Of a stretch of DNA of 64,000 nt, positions 17,888 to 26,606 are shown one piece after another; the stretch's first letter is position 1; every line of letters begins with the position of its first letter. Origin of the DNA: Dryocola sp051297175 (GTDB lineage Bacteria > Pseudomonadota > Gammaproteobacteria > Enterobacterales > Enterobacteriaceae); assembly GCF_051297175.1 (NCBI RefSeq), contig NZ_JBINNY010000001.1, positions 4,216,001-4,280,000 of the forward strand, given 5' to 3'. Both the position numbers and the translations under genes were made by a program. The notes beneath the pieces are model-generated. The model worked only from the letters and a program-made list of their open reading frames with translations. It did not search any database and was not told where the DNA came from.

Positions 17888-18630
17888 TGAGCACTCAGAT
17901 CCTTTTTGAGCATCCACTAAATGAAAAAATGCGCACCTGGCTGCGCATTGAGTTCTTAATCCAGCAGCTTGAAGTGTCGCTGCCGATTACGGAAAGCGCT
18001 GACGCACTGCACTTTTTCCGCAATATCGGCGATCTGCTGGACGTTTTTGAGCGCGGCGAAATCCGCACGGATATTCTCAAAGAGCTTGAACGCCAGCAGC
18101 GTAAGCTGCTGAGCTGGTCGGAAGTGCCGGGCGTTGATATGCAGCGCATTGACTCGCTTCGCGCTCAGCTGAAAGAACGCGGCAGCGTGTTGATGTCCGC
18201 CCCGCGTATAGGGCAAACGCTGCGTGAAGATCGTTTGATTGCGTTGGTTCGCCAACGCTTGAGCATTCCCGGCGGCTGCTGTAGCTTCGATCTTCCGACG
18301 TTGCACATCTGGCTCCACCTGCCGCAGGCGCAGCGCGATGAGCAGGTTAATTTTTGGCTGGCAAGCCTTCAGCCGCTGCGACAATCCCTGGATTTGCTGC
18401 TTGATATCATTCGTAATTCCGCTCCGTTCCGCAAACAGACAAGCCTCAACGGTTTTTACCAGGATAACGGCGATGACGCTGATTTGCTGCGCCTGCAGAT
18501 AGATCTCGCGTATCAGCTCTACCCGCAAATTTCCGGGCATAAAAGCCGTTTTGCGATCCGCTTCCTGCCGCTGGACAGCGAGCGCGGAACCATCCCTGAA
18601 CGCCTCGATTTTGAACTGGCGTGCTGTTAA
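17887..18630 (+). CDS. zapD: Cell division protein ZapD (FtsZ-bundling)
   Basis: Cytoplasmic protein that binds the FtsZ C-terminal tail and cross-links protofilaments at the Z ring. Its 247 residues equal the E. coli protein, mostly helical at the N-terminus (NEKMRTWLRIEFLIQQLE) with a beta-rich C-terminus. Start overlaps the coaE stop by one base. Its target FtsZ is encoded 6 kb away in the same window. Confidence 0.95.
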   Translation: MSTQILFEHPLNEKMRTWLRIEFLIQQLEVSLPITESADALHFFRNIGDLLDVFERGEIRTDILKELERQQRKLLSWSEVPGVDMQRIDSLRAQLKERGSVLMSAPRIGQTLREDRLIALVRQRLSIPGGCCSFDLPTLHIWLHLPQAQRDEQVNFWLASLQPLRQSLDLLLDIIRNSAPFRKQTSLNGFYQDNGDDADLLRLQIDLAYQLYPQISGHKSRFAIRFLPLDSERGTIPERLDFELACC

Positions 18631-18639
18631 GGAGAAAAG

Positions 18640-18837
18640 ATGTCTGAACCTACCGTTGTGAACTGTCCCGGCTGCGGCAAAGCCGTTATCTGGAACGAAA
18701 CCAGCCCCTACCGCCCGTTTTGCAGCAAGCGCTGCCAGCTTATCGATCTAGGCGAATGGGCCGCAGAAGAGAAACGTATCCCGAGCAGTAGCGATCTCTC
18801 TGACACGGATGGCTGGAGCGAAGGAGAGCAGCCTTAA
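18640..18837 (+). CDS. yacG: DNA gyrase inhibitor YacG (zinc protein)
   Basis: Small zinc-binding protein reported in E. coli to bind GyrB and block DNA binding by gyrase. The 65 residues carry a CxxC-N15-CxxxC zinc knuckle (Cys9, Cys12, Cys28, Cys32) in VNCPGCGKAVIW and PFCSKRCQ, and an acidic C-terminal tail. AAGGAG lies upstream of the ATG. The stop overlaps the end of convergent mutT by four bases. Confidence 0.93.
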   Translation: MSEPTVVNCPGCGKAVIWNETSPYRPFCSKRCQLIDLGEWAAEEKRIPSSSDLSDTDGWSEGEQP

Positions 18838-19223
18838 GGCTGCTGAAGCTTCTTAATAACGGGCTCGTTAGCCGGTGGAAAATCATCGGCTTTCAAATCC
18901 TGCTGCGGTATCCACTGTCCCGGCTGCCCTTCTTTACCCCAAGGCTCACCTTCCCAGCCTTCTACCAGGAAAAACCACAGCGTGATATGCCTGTCGGGGA
19001 ACTGGTAGGCCAGCTTCTCAAACTGCACGTAGCGCGTCGCGGCGATCCCGACCTCTTCCTGCAGCTCGCGTACCAGAGCCTGTTCGGGCGTTTCCCCTGC
19101 TTCGATTTTACCGCCCGGAAATTCCAGCTTGTTGGCCATGTGCGCATCGGCGGCTCGACGCGTAATGAATATCTCGCCCTGTGCATTGCGAACGATCCCG
19201 ACGGCGATTTGCAGTTGTTTCAT
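18834..19223 (-). CDS. mutT: 8-oxo-dGTP diphosphatase MutT
   Basis: Nudix hydrolase that clears 8-oxo-dGTP from the nucleotide pool and so prevents A-to-C transversions. The 129 residues match E. coli MutT in length. The Nudix box runs from Gly38 to Ile60 with Glu44, Arg52, Glu53, Glu56 and Glu57 all present. It lies downstream of secA on the same strand, after a strong hairpin, so read-through or its own promoter must drive it. Tail-to-tail overlap with yacG. Confidence 0.97.
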   Translation of the reverse strand: MKQLQIAVGIVRNAQGEIFITRRAADAHMANKLEFPGGKIEAGETPEQALVRELQEEVGIAATRYVQFEKLAYQFPDRHITLWFFLVEGWEGEPWGKEGQPGQWIPQQDLKADDFPPANEPVIKKLQQP

Positions 19224-19248
19224 TTTTGTTCAGATGCTCCATAAAGAA

Positions 19249-19270
19249 AAGGCGCAGCAAGCTGCGCCTT
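19249..19270 (-). terminator. terminator after secA
   Basis: AAGGCGCAGC (19249-19258) and GCTGCGCCTT (19261-19270) form a 10-bp palindrome, followed on the minus strand by TTCTTTAT. It lies 17 bases after the secA stop and before mutT. Confidence 0.75.
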
Positions 19271-19287
19271 TATCAGTCATTAAGTGC

Positions 19288-21993
19288 TTAGCTCAGACGG
19301 CCGTGGCACTGCTTGAATTTTTTACCGGAACCGCACGGGCACGGGTCGTTACGGCCAACTTTACGCTCGCCGGTTTCACCAGCCAGTTCCTGTGCGGCCT
19401 GAGTCTCGGCATCAACGTGGCTCAGTTGCTGCATTTGCGCCAGACGCTCTGCTTCTTCGCGGCGCTGCTGCTCCATCGCTTCTACTTCTTCAGGCATGCG
19501 CACCTGAACCTTGCTCAGGGTGCTGATCACTTCGTACTTCAGCGACTCAAGCATGGCGGCGAACATGGAGAAGGATTCGCGTTTGTATTCCTGCTTCGGA
19601 TCTTTCTGCGCGTAGCCACGCAGGTGAATGCCCTGACGCAGGTAGTCCATTGCCGCCAGGTGTTCTTTCCACAGGGAATCAAGCGTTTGCAGCATGACGC
19701 CTTTTTCAAAGTGACGCATCATCTCTGCGCCAACAACCTCTTCTTTGCGCTGATACACTTCGATGGCGTTTTGCAGAATACGCTCGCGCAGCGTTTCTTC
19801 ATGCAGCTCCGGCTCTTTGTCCAGCCACTCTTTGATCGGCATTTCCAGGTCGAAGTCGTTTTTCAAACGTTCTTCAAGCCCTGGAATATCCCACATCTCT
19901 TCAAGAGACTGCGGCGGGATGTGCGCATCAATAGTGGTCTTGAACACATCTTCACGGATGCTATTGATGGTTTCGCTTACGTCACTCACGTCCAGCAGTT
20001 CATTACGCTGGCTGTAAATCGCGCGGCGCTGGTCGTTAGCCACATCATCGTATTCCAGCAGTTGCTTACGAATATCGAAGTTACGGCTTTCAACTTTACG
20101 CTGTGCGTTAGCAATCGCTTTGGTAACCCATGGGTGCTCGATGGCCTCACCTGGTTTCATACCCAGTTTACGCATCATGCCAGACACGCGATCCGAGGCG
20201 AAGATACGCATCAGGGCATCTTCCATAGACAGGTAGAAGCGGGAAGAACCGGCATCACCCTGGCGACCAGAACGACCACGCAGCTGGTTATCGATACGGC
20301 GAGATTCGTGGCGTTCGGTACCGATGATGTGTAAACCGCCGGAAGCCAGCACCGCCTCGTGGCGTTTCTGCCAGTCCGCTTTAATCTGCGCAATTTGCTC
20401 AGGAGTAGGGTCTTCCAGCTCGGCCACTTCTGCCTGCCAGCTACCGCCCAGCACGATGTCCGTACCACGACCCGCCATGTTGGTTGCAATTGTTACCGCA
20501 GCAGGATAACCCGCCTGTGCAACGATGCCCGCTTCATTGGCGTGGAATTTGGCGTTCAGCACGTTGTGCTTGATGCCCGCTTTAGTCAGCTCGGCAGAAA
20601 CTACTTCGGATTTCTCGATGGAGATTGTCCCCACCAGAACCGGCTGGCCGTTTGCCGTACGCTCTTTGATGTCTTCGATAATCGCGCCGATTTTGTCCAT
20701 TTCGGTCATGTAAACCAGATCCGGCATATCTTTACGGATCATCGGACGGTTGGTCGGAACGACGATAGTGTCGAGTTTGTAGATAGAGCTGAATTCGAAC
20801 GCTTCGGTGTCTGCGGTGCCGGTCATACCGGCAAGTTTCTCGTACAGACGGAAGTAGTTCTGGAAGGTGATGGAAGCCAGCGTCTGGTTCTCATTCTGGA
20901 TATCAACGCCTTCTTTGGCTTCCACTGCCTGATGCAGACCATCGGACCAGCGGCGGCCCTGCATGGTACGACCGGTGTGCTCATCAACGATAATGACTTC
21001 GCCATCTTTAACGATGTAGTCAACGTCACGAGTAAACAGCACGTGTGCGCGCAGCGCGGCGGTAACGTGGTGCATCAGCATGATGTTGGTTGGAGAATAC
21101 AGCGACTCGCCTTCCTCCATGATGCCTTCGCGAACCAGCAGTTCTTCAACCAGCACCAGACCACGCTCGGTGATGTTTACCTGGCGAGATTTTTCATCCA
21201 CGGAGAAGTGGCCTTCACCCTGGAAGGTGTCGGAGTCTTCTTTTTCCTGACGGATCAGGTGCGGGATGATCTTGTTTACTTTTTTGTACATCTCGGAGCT
21301 GTCTTCAGCCGGACCGGAGATGATAAGCGGCGTACGAGCTTCATCGATAAGGATGGAGTCCACCTCATCCACCAGCGCGTAATGCAGTTTGCGCTGTACG
21401 CGTTCTTCAGGGCTGAACGCCATGTTGTCACGCAGGTAGTCAAAGCCGTATTCGTTGTTTGTTCCGTAGGTGATATCTGCGGCATAAGCTTCACGCTTGG
21501 CCGGAGCTGGCATGTTCGGCAGGTTGATACCCACGCTCAGGCCAAGGAACTCGAACAGCGGACGGTTATTTTCCGCATCACGCTGGGCCAGATAGTCGTT
21601 CACTGTAACCACGTGAACACCTTTGCCGCTTAAGGCGTTGAGGTATGCTGGCAGCGTTGCCGTCAGGGTTTTACCTTCACCTGTACGCATTTCAGCGATG
21701 CAGCGATCGTTTAGCACCATACCGCCCAGCAGCTGGACGTCGAAATGGCGCATGCCGAATACGCGCTTACTTGCTTCGCGCACCACGGCGAAAGCTTCAG
21801 GAATTAAGGTTTCTAGCACTTCGCCTTTTTCAAGACGGGCACGGAACTCGTTGGTTTTAGCTTTCAGCTCATCGTCGGACAGCTTCTCCATTTGTGGTTC
21901 CATGCCGTTGATCATGGTGACCACTTTACGCATACGGCGTAGGGTACGGTCGTTACGACTGCCGAAAACTTTAGTTAACATTTTGATTAGCAT
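19288..21993 (-). CDS. secA: Preprotein translocase ATPase SecA
   Basis: Motor that pushes unfolded preproteins through SecYEG. The 901 residues equal E. coli SecA. Visible parts are the N-terminus MLIKMLTKVFGSRNDRTLRR, Walker A in EMRTGEGKT, the DEVDSILIDEARTP motif, the helicase motif HESRRIDNQLRGRSGRQGD and the C-terminal zinc tail CPCGSGKKFKQCH. Translation depends on the upstream arrest gene secM, separated by a 70-base spacer, which in E. coli folds to hide the secA ribosome site. Confidence 0.98.
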   Translation of the reverse strand: MLIKMLTKVFGSRNDRTLRRMRKVVTMINGMEPQMEKLSDDELKAKTNEFRARLEKGEVLETLIPEAFAVVREASKRVFGMRHFDVQLLGGMVLNDRCIAEMRTGEGKTLTATLPAYLNALSGKGVHVVTVNDYLAQRDAENNRPLFEFLGLSVGINLPNMPAPAKREAYAADITYGTNNEYGFDYLRDNMAFSPEERVQRKLHYALVDEVDSILIDEARTPLIISGPAEDSSEMYKKVNKIIPHLIRQEKEDSDTFQGEGHFSVDEKSRQVNITERGLVLVEELLVREGIMEEGESLYSPTNIMLMHHVTAALRAHVLFTRDVDYIVKDGEVIIVDEHTGRTMQGRRWSDGLHQAVEAKEGVDIQNENQTLASITFQNYFRLYEKLAGMTGTADTEAFEFSSIYKLDTIVVPTNRPMIRKDMPDLVYMTEMDKIGAIIEDIKERTANGQPVLVGTISIEKSEVVSAELTKAGIKHNVLNAKFHANEAGIVAQAGYPAAVTIATNMAGRGTDIVLGGSWQAEVAELEDPTPEQIAQIKADWQKRHEAVLASGGLHIIGTERHESRRIDNQLRGRSGRQGDAGSSRFYLSMEDALMRIFASDRVSGMMRKLGMKPGEAIEHPWVTKAIANAQRKVESRNFDIRKQLLEYDDVANDQRRAIYSQRNELLDVSDVSETINSIREDVFKTTIDAHIPPQSLEEMWDIPGLEERLKNDFDLEMPIKEWLDKEPELHEETLRERILQNAIEVYQRKEEVVGAEMMRHFEKGVMLQTLDSLWKEHLAAMDYLRQGIHLRGYAQKDPKQEYKRESFSMFAAMLESLKYEVISTLSKVQVRMPEEVEAMEQQRREEAERLAQMQQLSHVDAETQAAQELAGETGERKVGRNDPCPCGSGKKFKQCHGRLS

Positions 21994-22063
21994 AATTAAT
22001 TCTCAAACGCCTGCCACAAAGCAGATCTACAAAAAGTGTTATAATTTAAAGGTACTTTTTTGC

Positions 22064-22570
22064 TTAACTGAGGCGTTGTGGCCCGGCGCGGATGCCCTGC
22101 ACCTGGCTAATCCAGAGAGCGGTACTGAATGTCGCCACGGCAGGACGCTGCCAGAGAGAAATATGGCGGACGATGACAGGGGGTTTGCTTTCCTGGGTTA
22201 ATAACGCATTGAGCGTATCCAACAAAGCCAGATGCTGAGCCTGAAGCGGCAAACTCTCTTGTACAACCGGCAGCGTTTGCGGTGCCATTGCAAAAGAGAG
22301 ATGGCGGATTACGGTACGAATGGCATGCTGATGCCAGTAATCCACATTAAATGACGGGCGACGAGTGCTTTCCTGCAATAATACCAGGCTATCGAAGCTA
22401 ACCTGGTTAAGATGGTCCTGACTGCTGGCGGAGGTTTCCGCTGGAGTGGTATGGTCGGTATTTCCGCTGAACGCAGGCATGCCAAAACTCGCCGCGACCA
22501 TCCCCAATAGGAGATGCGGCCAGAAATAACGTCTGCCAAGTTGTCGCCAACGATTTAGAATACCAATCAC
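22064..22570 (-). CDS. secM: Secretion monitor SecM (arrest peptide)
   Basis: Secreted regulatory peptide whose ribosome stalling exposes the secA ribosome site when Sec export is slow. The 168-residue product starts with GTG, has a signal-like region (YFWPHLLLGMVAASFGMPAFS) and ends in the arrest sequence FSTALWISQVQGIRAGP at 148-164. All residues known to be critical in E. coli (Phe, Trp-Ile, Gly-Ile-Arg-Ala-Gly-Pro) are kept; three others differ (P to A, V to L, A to V). The segment before the arrest motif is unlike K-12. Followed by secA; divergent from the DUF721 gene. Confidence 0.95.
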   Translation of the reverse strand: MIGILNRWRQLGRRYFWPHLLLGMVAASFGMPAFSGNTDHTTPAETSASSQDHLNQVSFDSLVLLQESTRRPSFNVDYWHQHAIRTVIRHLSFAMAPQTLPVVQESLPLQAQHLALLDTLNALLTQESKPPVIVRHISLWQRPAVATFSTALWISQVQGIRAGPQRLS

Positions 22571-22592
22571 TTTTTCCGCCGGAGCTTATAGT

Positions 22593-23102
22593 ATGCGCGA
22601 TAGTCGCCCGCAATCTTTAGAGAATCTTTTCGACGACGCCGGTGCTCAAAGCATGCTGCAAAATGTGCAACAGCGAGCGGCTGCCCTACTGCGGCTAAAC
22701 CGGGCAGTGAGAGGAATATTACCTGCTCAACTGCACCCCTGGTGTCGAGTCGCGAATTTCCGACAGGGGGTCCTCGTACTTGAAACGGCGAATGCCAGCT
22801 GGTTGATGCGCTTACGCTATGAACAATCCACGCTGCTGAGTGCATTACGCGCACAAATATTACCATCATTGACGTCAATCGACATCAGGATTAATCCAAC
22901 GCTTGCAGCAATTGGACAGGATTCCGTACAAGAAAGCAGCAATCAGGTGGTAAACAAGAAATTTGAGGTAAATCGAGAATTGAGCGCGCACAGCGCGGAG
23001 GCATTACGAGAAGTGGCGAAGCGTAGCCCAGAGAAGTTAAGAGCAGCAATAGAACGACTGGCTTCATTGGCCGGAGAGAGTACCAATAAAAACCAGTCGT
23101 AA
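22593..23102 (+). CDS. DciA-family (DUF721) protein
   Basis: 169-residue protein of the DUF721/DciA family. The N-terminal part has the family pattern: a region starting SLENLFDDAG, then LLRLNRAVRGILPAQLHPWC, RVANFRQGVLVLETANASW and LRYEQSTLLSALR. The C-terminus ends in a Ser/Glu-rich helix pair (SAEALREVAKRSPEKLRAAI). DciA is the ancestral loader or operator of the DnaB helicase in most bacteria; E. coli uses DnaC instead and, as far as I recall, has no gene here. GGAG lies nine bases before the ATG. Its position beside lpxC and secA matches dciA in pseudomonads. Whether it still works with DnaB is unknown. Confidence 0.82.
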   Translation: MRDSRPQSLENLFDDAGAQSMLQNVQQRAAALLRLNRAVRGILPAQLHPWCRVANFRQGVLVLETANASWLMRLRYEQSTLLSALRAQILPSLTSIDIRINPTLAAIGQDSVQESSNQVVNKKFEVNRELSAHSAEALREVAKRSPEKLRAAIERLASLAGESTNKNQS

Positions 23103-23116
23103 TCGAGAGTCAGGCG

Positions 23117-24034
23117 TTACGCCAGCACCATAGTAGGTGCTTTGAATGCCAGCGGAAGTTCAGCGTCATCTTCGAAGGTTGCCCATTCCCAGGCTTCCTG
23201 CTTCGCTAAAACTGCCTGCAACAGTTTGTTGTTCAGCGCATGACCAGATTTATAGGCGGTAAACGCGCCGATAATGTTGTGGCCACACATGAACAAGTCA
23301 CCGATAGCATCCAGCATTTTGTGACGAACGAATTCATCTTCAAAACGCAGGCCGTCTTCGTTCAGTACGCGATAATCGTCAACAACGATGGCACAATCGA
23401 AGCTGCCGCCCAGGCACAAACCACGGGACTGCAGATATTCGATATCACGCATAAAACCGAAAGTACGAGCGCGGCTGATCTGGCGCATAAACGCGTCCGC
23501 AGAGAAATTCATGCGGTAACGCTGGGTGCTGGCATCAATCGCCGGATGGTTAAAGTCGATGGTAAAGTCCAACGAGAAACCATTGTACGGCTTGAATTCA
23601 GCCCATTTATCGCCGTCTTCAACACGAACCGTCTCTTTGACGCGCACAAATTTCTTCGCGCAGTTCAGTTCATCAATCCCGGCATCAAGCAGCAGGTAGA
23701 CGAATGGCGCTGCGCTACCGTCCATGATTGGGATTTCTGGCGCATCGACTTCAATAACAATGTTGTCGATACCCAGCCCAGCCAGGGCAGCGTTAAGGTG
23801 CTCAACGGTAGAAATCCGCACATCGTGCTCGTTCACCAGGCAAGTACAGAGCATGGTATCACGCACAGATTTGGCATCTGCCGGAAAATCTACCGGAGGA
23901 TTCAAGTCGGTGCGACGATAGATGACCCCGGTATTTGCCGGCGCAGGGCGTAACGTCAGTGTGACCTTTTTGCCGGTATGTAAACCGACGCCAGTCGCCT
24001 GAACGATACGTTTAAGTGTCCTTTGTTTGATCAT
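23117..24034 (-). CDS. lpxC: UDP-3-O-acyl-N-acetylglucosamine deacetylase LpxC
   Basis: Zinc enzyme of the committed step in lipid A synthesis. The 305 residues equal E. coli LpxC. Glu78 and His79 (STVEHLNAALAG) and the second zinc motif HKMLDAIGDLFMCG (His238, Asp242 by family numbering) are present. The C-terminal tail ending LAFKAPTMVLA, which FtsH needs for degradation in E. coli, is kept. Last gene of the dcw cluster, with a 100-base spacer after ftsZ that probably carries its own promoter. Confidence 0.98.
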   Translation of the reverse strand: MIKQRTLKRIVQATGVGLHTGKKVTLTLRPAPANTGVIYRRTDLNPPVDFPADAKSVRDTMLCTCLVNEHDVRISTVEHLNAALAGLGIDNIVIEVDAPEIPIMDGSAAPFVYLLLDAGIDELNCAKKFVRVKETVRVEDGDKWAEFKPYNGFSLDFTIDFNHPAIDASTQRYRMNFSADAFMRQISRARTFGFMRDIEYLQSRGLCLGGSFDCAIVVDDYRVLNEDGLRFEDEFVRHKMLDAIGDLFMCGHNIIGAFTAYKSGHALNNKLLQAVLAKQEAWEWATFEDDAELPLAFKAPTMVLA

Positions 24035-24134
24035 CGTATAATCTCGCCAAATTACCTATCCAACCGAAGTGTATATCACAATCGGCAGGCCAGTTTAGCA
24101 CAAAGAGCGGAGATGCCCAACTTCCGGTTTATTC

Positions 24135-25286
24135 TTAATCAGCTTGCTTACGCAAGAATGCTGGAATATCCAGGTAGTCCGGTTCTTTCGCTGTTTGTGG
24201 CGTGTTGTCGTTAACGACTTTGGCCGCAGGCTTTTGTTCCTGAGTCAGAGGCGCCATACCGTGCTGCTGATAGCGGTCCATCACAGGCTGCTGAGTCTGT
24301 TTGTTCGTCACCAGGGTGATTTCTGGACGCTTGTCCATGCCAATACCGGTAGCAACAACGGTTACGCGCAGCTCATCGTTCATCTCTGGATCCAGAGAGG
24401 TACCGATAACTACGGTTGCGTTATCAGAAGCAAACGCACGGATGGTGTTACCCACGGTTTCGAACTCATCCAGACGCAGATCAAAGCCAGCGGTGATGTT
24501 GACCAGCACGCCGCGTGCGCCGGACAGGTCGATATCTTCCAGCAGCGGGCTGGAAATTGCCATTTCTGCTGCTTCTTCAGCACGGTCTTCACCGCTTGCC
24601 ACACCAGAGCCCATCATGGCATAACCCATTTCGGACATGACGGTGCGCACGTCAGCAAAGTCGACGTTCATCAGGCCCGGACGGGTAATCAGTTCAGCGA
24701 TACCCTGCACTGCGCCTTTAAGCACATCGTTTGCCGCACCAAAAGCGTCGAGCAAGGAGATGCCACGACCAAGCACTTTCAGCAGCTTGTCGTTTGGAAT
24801 AGTGATCAGAGAATCCACGTGCTTAGACAGCTCGGCGATACCCTGCTCCGCGAACGCCATACGCTTTTTGCCTTCGAAGTTGAAAGGCTTAGTCACGACG
24901 GCTACGGTCAGAATACCGAGGTCTTTAGCGACTTCCGCAACGACAGGGGCGGCACCTGTACCGGTACCACCGCCCATACCTGCGGCGATAAACACCATGT
25001 CTGCCCCTTCAAGCGCGGCGCGCAGTGCATCGCGATCTTCATCGGCTGCGGAACGACCTACTTCAGGGTTAGCTCCAGCGCCCAGACCTTTGGTAATGCC
25101 ATTACCAATCTGGATCGTCTGGCCTACTGCAGTTTTACGCAACGCCTGCGCGTCGGTGTTCACTGCGAAGAATTCAACGCCTTCGATGCGCTCGCGCACC
25201 ATGTGTTCAACGGCATTACCGCCGCCGCCACCGACGCCGATGACTTTAATCACCGCGTCGTTGGTCAGTTCCATAGGTTCAAACAT
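24135..25286 (-). CDS. ftsZ: Cell division GTPase FtsZ
   Basis: Tubulin-like GTPase that forms the Z ring. The 383 residues equal E. coli FtsZ. The GTP-binding signature GGGTGTGAAP and the N-terminal GVGGGGGNAV loop are present. After a variable Gln-rich linker comes the conserved tail LDIPAFLRKQAD, the docking site for FtsA, ZipA, ZapD and MinC. Downstream of ftsA by 63 bases. Confidence 0.99.
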   Translation of the reverse strand: MFEPMELTNDAVIKVIGVGGGGGNAVEHMVRERIEGVEFFAVNTDAQALRKTAVGQTIQIGNGITKGLGAGANPEVGRSAADEDRDALRAALEGADMVFIAAGMGGGTGTGAAPVVAEVAKDLGILTVAVVTKPFNFEGKKRMAFAEQGIAELSKHVDSLITIPNDKLLKVLGRGISLLDAFGAANDVLKGAVQGIAELITRPGLMNVDFADVRTVMSEMGYAMMGSGVASGEDRAEEAAEMAISSPLLEDIDLSGARGVLVNITAGFDLRLDEFETVGNTIRAFASDNATVVIGTSLDPEMNDELRVTVVATGIGMDKRPEITLVTNKQTQQPVMDRYQQHGMAPLTQEQKPAAKVVNDNTPQTAKEPDYLDIPAFLRKQAD

Positions 25287-25349
25287 AGTTTCTCTCCGTT
25301 TTGTGCCTGTCGCCTGAGACCGCTAATTTTGTCCGGTCTCTTATAAAAT

Positions 25350-26606
25350 TTAAAACTCTTTTCTCAGCCAGCTGTTGATTCGCTTAAACCATGAGCCGAC
25401 AGAGGTCCGTTTTTCCACTTCAGCTTCACCACTGAGATGAGATTCTTTCCCGTAGTGCAGCAAGCCGACTGCAGTCGAATAGTACGACTCCTGGGCATAA
25501 TCAGTCAGGCCAGTAATATTTAACGGCTGTCCGATACGCACCTGCGTATGGAAAACGCGCTGAGCACAGGCTGCCAGACCTTCAATTTGTGCTGCGCCGC
25601 CGGTTAACACAATCCCCGCCGCCAGGTGGTGCTTCACACCCTGCTGGCGAAGCTGTTCTTGTAACTGCAAAATCTCTTCGTTGACCAGGTTGAGCAGCTC
25701 GGTGTAACGCGGCTCAATAACCTCTGCAAGCGTCTGGCGCTGCAGACTACGCGGCGGACGTCCACCCACGCTCGGCACTTCAACGTTCTCATCTTTGCCA
25801 ACAATCGACCCAAGCGCGCAGCCGTGGCGTACTTTAATGGCTTCTGCATCGCTTGGCGGCGTGCCGAAGGCATAGGCGATATCGCTGGTGACTACATTTC
25901 CTGCATAAGGAATAACTTTGGTGTGGCGCAGCGCGCCGCCAGTGTATACCGCGATATCCATTGTACCACCACCGATATCCACCACGCAGACGCCCAGTTC
26001 ACGTTCGTCTTCGGTCAATACCGAGTAGCTTGCAGCAAGGCCTGCAAAAATGAGTTGGTCAACTTTCAGGCCACATCGTTCAACGGCTTTAACAATGTTT
26101 TTCGCCATATCGTTGTGGCAGGTGATCAAGTGGACCTTGGCCTGCATACGCACGCCAGATAACCCTACCGGATTTTTGATCCCTTCCTGATAATCGATTG
26201 CATATTCTTGCGGGATTACGTGCAGAACGCGATGTTCATCACGCACGCGCACCGACTTAGCGGTATGAACGACGTTTTCCACGTCCTCCTGCGTTACCTC
26301 TTCTTCTGAGATAGGCACCATACCAATTTCATTCTGGCAGCTAATGTGCTTGCCGGACAGCGCCAGGTAAACCGAAGAAATCTGGCAGTCCGCCATGAGT
26401 TCGGCCTGATCGATGGCGCGCTGCACGCACTTTACTACCGATTCAAGGTCGTTAACGCCGCCTTTGTCCATACCCCGGGACGGGCAACTGCCCACGCCGA
26501 TAATATTAACCATACCGTCGGGCAGAACTTCCCCTACTAAAGCGGCGACCTTCGCGGTCCCGATCTCCAGTCCTACTACCAGTTTTCTGTCCGTCGCCTT
26601 GATCAT
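25350..26606 (-). CDS. ftsA: Cell division protein FtsA
   Basis: Actin-like membrane tether that anchors FtsZ filaments. The 418 residues are two fewer than in K-12; the difference falls in the linker before the C-terminal amphipathic helix (VGSWFKRINSWLRKEF). Actin-fold motifs such as GLEIGTAKVAALVGE and CVVDIGGGTMDIAVY are intact. Its start overlaps the ftsQ stop by four bases. Confidence 0.98.
   Translation of the reverse strand: MIKATDRKLVVGLEIGTAKVAALVGEVLPDGMVNIIGVGSCPSRGMDKGGVNDLESVVKCVQRAIDQAELMADCQISSVYLALSGKHISCQNEIGMVPISEEEVTQEDVENVVHTAKSVRVRDEHRVLHVIPQEYAIDYQEGIKNPVGLSGVRMQAKVHLITCHNDMAKNIVKAVERCGLKVDQLIFAGLAASYSVLTEDERELGVCVVDIGGGTMDIAVYTGGALRHTKVIPYAGNVVTSDIAYAFGTPPSDAEAIKVRHGCALGSIVGKDENVEVPSVGGRPPRSLQRQTLAEVIEPRYTELLNLVNEEILQLQEQLRQQGVKHHLAAGIVLTGGAAQIEGLAACAQRVFHTQVRIGQPLNITGLTDYAQESYYSTAVGLLHYGKESHLSGEAEVEKRTSVGSWFKRINSWLRKEF

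Noticed and set aside
20359..21633. 424-codon plus-strand frame opposite secA
   Set aside because: Antisense to a complete, full-length secA; composition explained by its codon use.
24144..25346. 400-codon plus-strand frame opposite ftsZ
   Set aside because: Antisense shadow of ftsZ; Cys/His-rich composition typical of reverse frames.
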